30,595 nt of DNA from VMCP01 sp964415065. Lineage in GTDB: Bacteria; Bacteroidota; Bacteroidia; NS11-12g; UBA955. This document shows positions 8,711 to 15,526 of this stretch, piece after piece. The notes below the pieces were generated by a model. The model did not search any database. It had not been told where the DNA came from and saw only the letters and a list, made by a program, of their open reading frames with translations. The stretch's first letter is position 1, and every line of letters begins with the position of its first letter. The position numbers were made by a program, and so were the translations under genes. The stretch covers positions 1-30,595 of the forward strand of contig CAYPYX010000022.1 of NCBI GenBank assembly GCA_964415065.1. The letters run 5' to 3'.

Positions 8711-9532
8711 CTAGCGAATTTCGATACCACCCATAATAGCACTTCCCAAAAGTACAAGAATCTTGTCGGAATTTTCATTGGTATTTAAATTCCAACGTTT
8801 GTCGGTAACTCCCCCTAAAACTGCAGATATGTTATTTTCAATTTTCCAATCCGGAGGACAAATTATTTCAATTCCACCCATGATAGCATTAAGATTAAGA
8901 ACTGCTTTGCCTTGAATTTGGCACTTTGCTAAATTGACTTCAGCACCTCCCATAATTACGGAAATATCACCTCCAAGGAAATTTTGGGTATGAATTGATT
9001 TTTTCGAACCGCTCAATATAGCTTCAACCTGAATAAAATCTAAGCTATTACTTGAACTAGAGGATTGGTGGTTTTCTTGAAGTGGATCATACACCTTTTC
9101 CGAAGAATGTTCACTTGAGTTACCGTCATTCGATAGATTATACTCACGATTATTCAATTTAAATCTGCGCTTATTTGTCCAAGGTTGAAACATAGTAAAC
9201 AATCCAAGGCAAATGATTGCTATAGGCCAAACATATTGTCTAAACTCAAATTCAGGATACGCATGTCGCAATAAAAACAAACTCCCTACTAACAATAAAA
9301 TGTAACCAGAAGCATGAGTAAATCCATGTTTAATGAGATTATATAAACCGAATAAAATCAAAATAACAGACCAATGAAAGAGGAAGTCGGGAAATGCTAC
9401 TCCCATTTCTTTGGCCATCCAAACGGATCCAACTAAGATCAAAAGCAAGCCGAATGCAATTTTGCCTCTTTTATGTTCTTTTGAAAACATTAGGTTTGTA
9501 TTAGTATTAGAATTGGGGTAATTTGTTTTCAT
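8711..9532 (-). CDS. LiaF-like four-helix membrane protein with C-terminal beta domain
   Basis: This is a 273-residue protein. Four hydrophobic helices occupy about residues 25-118, in the DUF5668/LiaI-LiaF-type arrangement. A charged, S/N-rich linker follows (about 120-165). The C-terminal domain (about 168-273) repeats the pattern GGDISVIMGGAEV, NAIMGGIEI.CP.DW and LGSAIMGGIEIR, as in the LiaF/cell-wall-stress C-terminal domain. In Firmicutes LiaF restrains a cell-envelope stress two-component system. In Bacteroidota such proteins occur without LiaRS, and none is seen here. The start at 9532 is an ATG; a second ATG 14 codons in is possible. Confidence 0.85.
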   Translation of the reverse strand: MKTNYPNSNTNTNLMFSKEHKRGKIAFGLLLILVGSVWMAKEMGVAFPDFLFHWSVILILFGLYNLIKHGFTHASGYILLLVGSLFLLRHAYPEFEFRQYVWPIAIICLGLFTMFQPWTNKRRFKLNNREYNLSNDGNSSEHSSEKVYDPLQENHQSSSSSNSLDFIQVEAILSGSKKSIHTQNFLGGDISVIMGGAEVNLAKCQIQGKAVLNLNAIMGGIEIICPPDWKIENNISAVLGGVTDKRWNLNTNENSDKILVLLGSAIMGGIEIR

Positions 9533-9607
9533 ATGCTGATAATTAAATCCTAGGGTAATGATTTATTTTCTTTAGGAATTGGTAATTAGAATTGGTTATC
9601 TACAATT

Positions 9608-10018
9608 TTACTCCTGTGGCAATTGACTTAGGTCTGAAAATCCAATTTCCCACTGATGACCATCAATATCCGCGAAACTATCGTAGTACATCCAACCATG
9701 ATCTTTAGGTTCTTGATAGCGTGTAGCTCCATTTTGAAGTGCTTTGGTAACAATTTCATCTACTTTTTCGCGACTTTCCACTTGAATTGCGTTCAAGACT
9801 TGAGTAGTTGAACCATTGGCAATGGGACGATTGGTAAAAGTTCCAAAATACTCATGGGTAATTAACATTGCGTAAATTACATCTTCCTTGAGAACAACAC
9901 ATAGAGCTTTATCATCGCAAAATTGTTCATTGAATTCTGCGCCGAGATTCGTCCAAAATTCACGTGTTTTCTTAACATCATGAATAGGTAGATTTACAAA
10001 TAGGGATTGAATTTTCAT
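9608..10018 (-). CDS. VOC-family (glyoxalase/bleomycin-resistance fold) protein
   Basis: This is a 136-residue single-domain VOC protein with two beta-alpha-beta-beta-beta units. It has His13 in the first strand (LFVNLPIHD) and Glu124 in the last (GHQWEIGF), which are typical metal-ligand positions. Phrases such as REFWTNLGAEFNEQF and YYDSFADIDGHQWEI match the group annotated as extradiol dioxygenase or glyoxalase-like, substrate undefined. It lies 41 bases downstream of a second VOC gene on the same strand, with no TAnnTTTG box between, so the two are probably co-transcribed. Confidence 0.88.
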   Translation of the reverse strand: MKIQSLFVNLPIHDVKKTREFWTNLGAEFNEQFCDDKALCVVLKEDVIYAMLITHEYFGTFTNRPIANGSTTQVLNAIQVESREKVDEIVTKALQNGATRYQEPKDHGWMYYDSFADIDGHQWEIGFSDLSQLPQE

Positions 10019-10059
10019 AGGAATAACAATGAGGGAATATAGTTCAATTTCTCTGTCTA

Positions 10060-10452
10060 TTAAATTAATTTTTCATCAACTGGTTCCCAAAGTTCAATTT
10101 TATTCCCTTCTAAATCCAAAATATGAACGAATTTGCCGTAATCATATTCTGCAATTTCATCGAGAACGGTAATTCCTTCCGATTTCAATTGTTCAACCAA
10201 TTCGATTAAGTTCTCAACTCGATAGTTGATCATAAACTCCTTGGTAGAGGGTTCAAAATAATTCGTAGATTCTTTGAAAGGACTCCACTGGGTATAGGCC
10301 ACTTTTTCCGGAGTTTCTGTGGGATGCCATGAAAACGTAGATCCATAAGCATCTGTTGCTAATCCTAAATACTTGCTGTACCATTCTTTAACTGCTTCAG
10401 GATCTTTACATTTAAAGAATACTCCGCCAATTCCGGTTACTTTGCTTTTCAT
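10060..10452 (-). CDS. VOC-family protein
   Basis: This is a 130-residue VOC-fold protein starting at the ATG at 10452; an in-frame TTG three bases upstream is a less likely start. The first unit opens with VTGIGGVFFKCKDPEAVKEWY and the second closes with GKFVHILDLEGNKIELWEP, where Glu120 is the usual final metal ligand. This ending is typical of the glyoxalase/bleomycin-resistance group. The position of the first ligand is held by GGVFF without a His, so metal binding is uncertain. It is the first gene of a two-gene VOC operon and is divergent from the methionine operon. Confidence 0.88.
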   Translation of the reverse strand: MKSKVTGIGGVFFKCKDPEAVKEWYSKYLGLATDAYGSTFSWHPTETPEKVAYTQWSPFKESTNYFEPSTKEFMINYRVENLIELVEQLKSEGITVLDEIAEYDYGKFVHILDLEGNKIELWEPVDEKLI

Positions 10453-10474
10453 CAAATTGATATAATAACGTTTT

Positions 10475-10482
10475 CAAAAGTA
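10475..10482 (-). promoter_or_regulatory. Candidate -7 box (TACTTTTG) for the VOC operon
   Basis: On the minus strand TACTTTTG fits TAnnTTTG and sits 22 bases upstream of the ATG at 10452. No -33 TTG was found at the right distance. Confidence 0.45.
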
Positions 10483-10501
10483 TCAAATTGAATTGTGAAA
10501 A

Positions 10502-10532
10502 TTGCAGAGTTCAAAAAGTTTTCGTATCTTTG
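10502..10532 (+). promoter_or_regulatory. Bacteroidota sigma promoter (TTG ... TATCTTTG) for the methionine operon
   Basis: TTG at 10502-10504 and TATCTTTG at 10525-10532 are separated by 20 bases, matching both elements of the Bacteroidota promoter (-33 TTG, -7 TAnnTTTG). It is the only place in the window where I found both elements well spaced. The transcript would start near 10538, leaving a leader of about 235 bases. Confidence 0.8.
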
Positions 10533-10537
10533 CAGAA

Positions 10538-10774
10538 GTATCACGAGACCATATTTGGTCACCAACCGAGCACTAACCCTGCTACGGTGGTAAAATGATG
10601 CGGACTAACTGTCAAAAACAAAGGGAATGAATCCACGGAGTCTGTTTTCAAAATCGCAATTTCAACTTGTGCCTTTTTGGGGGACGCAACTACCGTATTT
10701 AGTTTTTCAGGGTCTGCATTCGACCGATGTGTGTTTCGTTTCACTTCGAAACAATCATTCAAAAACTAAATACT
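10538..10774 (+). promoter_or_regulatory. Long structured RNA leader of the methionine operon, candidate riboswitch
   Basis: This stretch between promoter and start codon holds no credible gene but much potential structure. In order: hairpin GACCA/TGGTC (10547-10551/10556-10560); a bulged 7-bp stem ACCAACCG/CGGTGGT (10561-10568/10585-10591) capped by AGCA/TGCT; CGGACT/AGTCTG (10601-10606/10639-10644, one G-U pair); and a perfect 13-bp stem at 10695-10707/10761-10773 ending one base before the ATG. The last stem encloses two smaller hairpins, GGTC/GACC (10711-10714/10722-10725) and GTTTCG/CGAAAC (10733-10738/10747-10752), so it forms a three-way junction. The string CAACCG...CGGTGGTAAAAT resembles the P3-J3/4 part of SAM-I riboswitches, but the usual P2 with kink-turn is absent. 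Ligand control by S-adenosylmethionine is plausible from context but unproven. Confidence 0.55.
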
Positions 10775-11920
10775 ATGAAAGAAAGCACACACATTTTACA
10801 TCAAATTCCTGTTGATCCACTTACGGGTGCAGTATCAACTCCCATTTATCAAACTTCCACATTTGTTCAAACCGCTCCAGGAGTGCATGCCGGTTACGAT
10901 TATGCACGGAGCAACAACCCCACTCGAGCTGTACTCGAAGACTTAATCGCAGTTCTAGAAAATGGAAGCAAAGGTTTTGCGTTTGCCTCTGGCTTGGCTG
11001 CCATCGATGCTGTAATCAAACTACTGGAATCCGGCGATGAAATTGTGGCAGTAGACGATATTTATGGTGGAGCATTTAGATTGCTAACTCATGTCTACCA
11101 AAAGTTTGGAATTCAAGTTAGATATGCCGACTCTACGGATTTTCAAAACATTGAAAACGCCATTTCTCCGAAAACCAAAATGATTTGGATTGAAACACCC
11201 ACTAATCCAACACTTAAAATTACGGATTTAAATGCTGTCGGAAAAATTGCCCAACAACATCAGTTGTTGCTTTGTGTTGACAATACTTTTGCCTCACCTG
11301 CTTCCCAAAAACCCATTGATTTTGGTGCAGATATTGTTATTCACTCGGCTACTAAATATTTGGGAGGACATAGTGATCTTATTGCAGGCTTAGTAATTAC
11401 AAAAACTAAGGATTTGGGCGAAAAAATTAAGTTCATTCAAAATGCATCTGGAGGAATCTTGGCTCCATTTGATTCTTGGTTAGTGATTCGAGGAATTGAA
11501 ACCTTGCAACTTCGGGTTAAACAACATTCGGAAAATGCACAAAAAATTGCTGAATTCTTGAACGAATGTCAAGAGGTAAAAAACGTTTATTATCCCGGAC
11601 TACCATCCCATAAAAATCACCAAATAGCCTCCAATCAAATGAAGCATTTTGGCGGTATAATATCTTTCGACCTACACAACGACAACAAAGATGATGCCAA
11701 CAAAATTGTTTCATGTACTCAATTGTTCAAATTAGCTGAAAGCTTGGGTGGTATAAAAAGTTTGATTTGTCTGCCCTGTGAAATGACGCATAAATCCATC
11801 CCCCGAGAAAAAAGATACCAATCCGGTGTTACCGATTCTCTCATTCGAATTTCCGTTGGTTTGGAGGATGTTGATGATTTGATTAACGACCTAAAACAAG
11901 CATTTCACTCAGTAAAATAA
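10775..11920 (+). CDS. PLP-dependent trans-sulfuration enzyme (cystathionine gamma-synthase/lyase family)
   Basis: This 381-residue protein starts at the ATG at 10775; an upstream in-frame start lies inside the structured leader and is rejected. It is a Cys/Met-metabolism PLP enzyme: DDIYGG with Tyr97 stacking on PLP, VDNTFASP with Asp169 binding the pyridine nitrogen, and SATKYLGGHSD with Lys194 as the Schiff-base lysine. YDYARSNNPTR near 41-51 is the conserved neighbour-subunit loop. Members convert O-acyl-homoserine to cystathionine or homocysteine, or cleave cystathionine; sequence alone does not decide which. Homoserine dehydrogenase follows after 11 bases, and the leader looks like a methionine-type regulatory RNA. 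This context favours a biosynthetic role (metB-like). Confidence 0.9.
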   Translation: MKESTHILHQIPVDPLTGAVSTPIYQTSTFVQTAPGVHAGYDYARSNNPTRAVLEDLIAVLENGSKGFAFASGLAAIDAVIKLLESGDEIVAVDDIYGGAFRLLTHVYQKFGIQVRYADSTDFQNIENAISPKTKMIWIETPTNPTLKITDLNAVGKIAQQHQLLLCVDNTFASPASQKPIDFGADIVIHSATKYLGGHSDLIAGLVITKTKDLGEKIKFIQNASGGILAPFDSWLVIRGIETLQLRVKQHSENAQKIAEFLNECQEVKNVYYPGLPSHKNHQIASNQMKHFGGIISFDLHNDNKDDANKIVSCTQLFKLAESLGGIKSLICLPCEMTHKSIPREKRYQSGVTDSLIRISVGLEDVDDLINDLKQAFHSVK

Positions 11921-11931
11921 AAAATTCCTAC

Positions 11932-13134
11932 ATGAAAAGAAAAGAAGTTAAAATTGGATTGTTTGGATATGGAGTGGTAGGACAAGGATTGTATGAAGCC
12001 ATTCAAAAAACACCTACCCTGAATGCTGAAATTTCAAAAATTTGCATCAAACACAGCGATAAAAAACGCAATTTACCTGCATCTTATTTCACCACGGATG
12101 CGGATGAACTAATTAATAATCCTGAAATCAATACTATCGTTGAGCTCATTGATGATTCAGAAGCGGCATTTCAAATTGTAAAAAAGTCGCTAATTGGAGG
12201 TAAATCCGTTGTGTCTGCTAATAAAAAAATGATTGCAGAACATTTCAGTGAGCTTTTAGAATTACAGGCGCGAACGGGTTCTTCGTTGCTGTATGAAGCC
12301 GCCTGTTGTGCGAGTATTCCCATTATTAGAAACCTGGAAGAATACTATGATAATGATCTATTAGAACATGTTGAAGGCATTGTAAACGGATCTACCAATT
12401 ACATTTTAACACAAATTGACACCCTTCAAATTCAACCACAAGTTGCACTTAAACGAGCACAAGAGTTAGGTTATGCAGAATCCAATCCCATCATGGACAC
12501 AGGAGGATTCGATGCTAAATTCAAATTAATTTTACTCATTGGACATGCCTTTGGCGTTATTGTGAAACCTGAAACGGTATTTCACATTGGTATAGACCGA
12601 TTGGGGGATTTGGAATTGCAATTTGCGAAAGAAAAACGCTTGAAGATAAAACTCATAGCTGTTGCCACGCGTTTGAAATCAGGAGAAATTGGAGCATGGG
12701 TTCTGCCCAAATTCGTTGAAGACTCAGACCCTATTTATGCTGTCGACGATGTATTCAATGGGATAAAAACCAAATCGTTTTTTAGTGATTATCAGTTTTT
12801 TGTAGGAAAAGGCGCCGGTGCTTATCCTACTGCTTCTGCAGTTATTTCCGACATTTCAGCTCTAAGTTACGACTACAAATATGAGTATAAAAAGCTCCAA
12901 AATAGTTCAAAAAATGCTGCCCAAATCTCCGAAAACATTGAATTCAAAGTGTTGTTCAGATTTCCGGAGAAATCTGAGGTTTCCATTGACCCATATTTTG
13001 AAAGTACCACAGAGCGACTCAGTCGAAATGGCGAATGTTACATTATTGGAAACATTCGTTTGGATAGATTGAAATCTATAATTTCTATTTTTGGAGATTC
13101 TTGCTCTGTAGTACTTTTCAACGCAATCGAATAA
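11932..13134 (+). CDS. hom: Homoserine dehydrogenase
   Basis: This 400-residue enzyme reduces aspartate semialdehyde to homoserine, the shared precursor of methionine and threonine. It has an N-terminal NAD(P)-binding Rossmann domain (GLFGYGVVGQGL at 9-20), the SANKKMIAEH nucleotide/substrate contact (95-104), and the family signature around VNGSTNYILT (151-160) and ELGYAESNPIMDTGGFDAKFKL (178-199). The usual ADP of that signature reads S-N-P here (Asn185), a conservative change worth noting. The C-terminal ~75 residues may be a short regulatory-like domain, but I do not recognise a clear ACT pattern. There is no aspartokinase fusion. It is co-transcribed with the trans-sulfuration gene and converges on the thioredoxin-fold gene with a 3-base gap. 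Confidence 0.9.
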   Translation: MKRKEVKIGLFGYGVVGQGLYEAIQKTPTLNAEISKICIKHSDKKRNLPASYFTTDADELINNPEINTIVELIDDSEAAFQIVKKSLIGGKSVVSANKKMIAEHFSELLELQARTGSSLLYEAACCASIPIIRNLEEYYDNDLLEHVEGIVNGSTNYILTQIDTLQIQPQVALKRAQELGYAESNPIMDTGGFDAKFKLILLIGHAFGVIVKPETVFHIGIDRLGDLELQFAKEKRLKIKLIAVATRLKSGEIGAWVLPKFVEDSDPIYAVDDVFNGIKTKSFFSDYQFFVGKGAGAYPTASAVISDISALSYDYKYEYKKLQNSSKNAAQISENIEFKVLFRFPEKSEVSIDPYFESTTERLSRNGECYIIGNIRLDRLKSIISIFGDSCSVVLFNAIE

Positions 13135-13137
13135 TCT

Positions 13138-14524
13138 TTAAGGTTTCCGGATATACATTGACCCATTCTTGGTTTTCAGTTCGGTCAATTTACTGTCTGA
13201 CACCAATTTATGGAGAAGAGCTTCTGATGCAACGCTATCTTGTTCTGATAGTTCTGAAAACTCCCTTAAAGTCAACGATGGATATCGTTTAAAAAGAGAC
13301 TCCCAATCTGTAGAATAGCCCTTCTTTTGAGTAAGAGGGGCTAATTTTAGTATGGCCATTTCAAAAACCGAATAAGGTTTATATCCATATACACGTTCCG
13401 TTTGAAACACCAAATTATTCAAAATCAAGGTGGGAAATCCTCTAACCGACAGGTTTTGTGCCAATTGTAGATCCGCCTTAAAAAGTTCTAATCCTTTGCC
13501 AGGCATATCTTCCAATAGTTTTTTAGGATCCAAACCTGCTTGAATTGCCGCATCAACAATGTTCTGATTTTCAGTAATATTCTTCTTCTGCAAAAAGACC
13601 ATTTCTCTCAAAATTCTTAAGAATGCAATGGCCTTCTGTTCATCCTGAATTTGTGCTGCTTTGAAAGCAATTGAAGGTGGATAGGAAGAAGATAAGGGAT
13701 TTTCCAACCATACGTCGCCATCAATGGGCATTTGATAGTATTCACTCACCTCATCCCAATGATGAGCTACATCGGATGGCTTACTGATTCCACCGCTGTT
13801 GTAACTCCAATCAGGCAGCAGTCCTCCCATTTTATATTCTATTTCAAAAACATCGCCGTATTCCAATTTCAATTTTCGCAATTGCGGTTCAATTCCCCAA
13901 CAAGATGAACAAATCGGATCCGTGTAATAAATTATTCGAATGGGTTTTTCTGCTTTCTCGAGGGATATTTTTTCGGGGGATGCTTTCTCTGNNNNNNNNN
14001 NNNNNNNNNNNNNNNNNNNNNNNNNNNNNNNNNNNNNNNNNNNNNNNNNNNNNNNNNNNNNNNNNNNNNNNNNNNNNNNNNNNNNNNNNNNGGGATGCTT
14101 TCTCTGAAGCTGATGTTTCGGGGGATGATTTCTCTGTGGATGATGTTACCGGGGCTGATTTTTCAACACCTGAGGAATGAACATCATGTGTGTCTAATGG
14201 AATTTCACAAATTCCGGAATCAGGATCACACAACATCGGATTTACATTTTGTATCATAGTATTACTGTTTCTACTTCCTTCATTTTGTATAGATTTCCTT
14301 GCTTTTGTTGGATTGTTCGATGGATTAAAAGTTGAATTTTTGATTTTAGTGGATGGAAGGGAATTTTTTATGACCTTCTGAGCATTTGTATTTGAACTCC
14401 AAGCAATCAAAAAGAACAAAAACAATGGATTTCTGAAATTCAACCACTCATTAAACCTGTGAATCACAATAGTGACATATTCTGAAAAAAACTTTCTGCC
14501 GCCATTCATCTCCAATCGATTCAT
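13138..14524 (-). CDS. DsbA/FrnE-like thioredoxin-fold protein, one gene interrupted by an assembly gap
   Basis: Two reading frames, 13138-13881 and 13889-14524, are parts of one gene split by 100 N (13992-14091). Reading upstream past 13881 stays open and gives IIYYTDPICSSCWGIEPQLR, the start of a DsbA-family domain with a C-S-S-C active site (13900-13911). RGFPTLIL supplies the cis-proline. The N-terminal half has a hydrophobic signal/anchor (FRNPLFLFFLIAW, ending NAQ), a CDPDSGIC motif, and a ten-residue repeat linker (SSPETSASEK type) in which the gap falls. The frames match only if the real gap is a multiple of three. The domain resembles the SpxH/YjbH-FrnE group of thiol oxidoreductases. 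The product is probably periplasmic or membrane-anchored. It is divergent from the haem operon, so a link to cytochrome maturation is possible but unproven. Confidence 0.85.
13977..14180. repeat. 30-bp coding tandem repeat containing a 100-N scaffold gap
   Basis: Units of 30 bp, each encoding ten residues, are visible right of the gap, and a further copy lies left of it. The 15 bases gggatgctttctctg occur at both edges (13977-13991 and 14092-14106). The N run is exactly 100, the usual placeholder for unknown length. If the repeat continues regularly the missing length is 15+30k bases, which keeps the frame. True copy number is unknown. Confidence 0.85.
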
Positions 14525-14542
14525 TTTACAAATTTACTCATT

Positions 14543-14562
14543 TATTTGTTTAAACAAATATA
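14543..14562. promoter_or_regulatory. 18-bp perfect palindrome overlapping a minus-strand -7 box
   Basis: TATTTGTTTAAACAAATA at 14543-14560 is a perfect palindrome in the divergent region between the thioredoxin-fold gene and the haem operon. On the minus strand TATATTTG (14555-14562) fits TAnnTTTG and overlaps one half-site, so a dimeric repressor bound here could block the thioredoxin-fold gene. A second minus-strand match (TAAATTTG) lies only a few bases before the ATG. Confidence 0.5.
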
Positions 14563-14651
14563 AATATTTTATGAGTTAAAACACAGCAATATCAAAGCTT
14601 TGAAAGCGATCTGTATTTTGACAATAAAATTACATTCTACCAAAAAATCGT

Positions 14652-14659
14652 TATATTTG
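14652..14659 (+). promoter_or_regulatory. -7 box (TATATTTG) of the seven-gene haem operon
   Basis: TATATTTG fits TAnnTTTG and lies 15 bases upstream of the ATG at 14675, giving a very short leader. No TTG sits at the -33 distance. It is the only promoter candidate found for the operon, whose later genes are separated by at most 7 bases. Confidence 0.55.
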
Positions 14660-14674
14660 TAAACTAAAAAAATT

Positions 14675-15520
14675 ATGAGTCTCTATTGGAGAGTTTGGAT
14701 TTTTCGGGCATGCATGATTGTCTTTACTTTGTGGTTAACCGCAAAACTGACACTCGATGGATACGATTTCTACCAAACTCCTTTGGAAGAACGTTTTTAT
14801 CATCCGCAATACAAAACACTACACGCATCTGGTTTTTTAGGACATGGTTACGGTATTATTGGCACCCTTTTAATTGCCATTGGAGTATTTGGTTACATCT
14901 ACGCTAAAAAAACACTCCGATTTGAAAAAATAGTTCGACTAAAATACTTGCTCGAGTTTCACATATTCCTATGCACTGTAGGACCAATTTTAGTACTGTA
15001 TCATACCACATTTAAGTTTGGTGGAATTGTATCCATAGGATTCTGGAGCATGGTATTAGTGGTAGCTAGCGGTGTTGTAGGAAGATATATCTACATTCAA
15101 ATTCCTCGTTCCTTAAACGGTAAATCTTTGGATTTAAAAGAAATTGAATCTGATTTGCAAAATTTACTGCAACAAATCAAAGATATTTTAAAAAACAACG
15201 CATCTTCAGAGGCAATCGGTAATCCTTCAAGCAATTCCGGAACAAACCTAAGTTTAGAATCACTTGCCAATCCATTGGGTTTGAAAAACCTCAAAAAAGA
15301 AATTCAAACTCAAATTGCTCAAAAATCTGAAAGGAAAAAAGCCATTCAGAATATTTCTAAACTCCAACGTTTGAACCGTCAATTGAAGCATTTGGAAAAA
15401 ATGCAAAAGTGGTTTTCCTATTGGCATGTATTCCACAAACCTTTTGCGATTATTATGTTGGTTATCGTCATTGTGCACATTATAGTTACTCTCCTAATGG
15501 GATACACTTGGATATTTTAA
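14675..15520 (+). CDS. b-type cytochrome membrane protein of the multihaem operon
   Basis: This 281-residue protein has about five membrane helices (near residues 8-28, 55-77, 92-112, 118-138 and 253-276). Histidines in or near the helices are likely haem ligands: H57 (LGHGYG), H96 (LLEFHIF), H110 (LYHTTF), H251 and H254 (YWHVFHKP), and H268 (IVHI). A cytoplasmic loop of about 110 residues with predicted coiled-coil character (roughly 205-245) separates helices four and five, after the conserved-looking RYIYIQIPRSLNG. I infer a di-haem b-type quinone- or flavoprotein-linked unit that moves electrons across the inner membrane. It is the first gene of the operon, 6 bases before the Fe-S/FAD gene. 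Confidence 0.78.
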   Translation: MSLYWRVWIFRACMIVFTLWLTAKLTLDGYDFYQTPLEERFYHPQYKTLHASGFLGHGYGIIGTLLIAIGVFGYIYAKKTLRFEKIVRLKYLLEFHIFLCTVGPILVLYHTTFKFGGIVSIGFWSMVLVVASGVVGRYIYIQIPRSLNGKSLDLKEIESDLQNLLQQIKDILKNNASSEAIGNPSSNSGTNLSLESLANPLGLKNLKKEIQTQIAQKSERKKAIQNISKLQRLNRQLKHLEKMQKWFSYWHVFHKPFAIIMLVIVIVHIIVTLLMGYTWIF

Positions 15521-15526
15521 ACATCT

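Noticed and set aside
10595..10630. Short ATGATG frame as an attenuation leader peptide
   Set aside because: It encodes 11 residues with only the two starting Met and no run of Met or Thr codons expected of a methionine or threonine attenuator.
10538..10774. Calling the leader a SAM-I or SAM-II riboswitch outright
   Set aside because: Only the CAACC...GGTG part of SAM-I can be matched, the kink-turn P2 is missing and no SAM-II pseudoknot pattern was seen. It is kept as a candidate only.
10627..10815. A 62-residue reading frame in the leader overlapping the trans-sulfuration gene start
   Set aside because: It runs through the structured leader and into the gene in another frame, and its product has no recognisable features. 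The paired stems explain the sequence better.
13889..14524. Separate 211-residue protein
   Set aside because: Its C-terminal part is the CSSC domain read in the wrong frame after the artificial 100-N gap.
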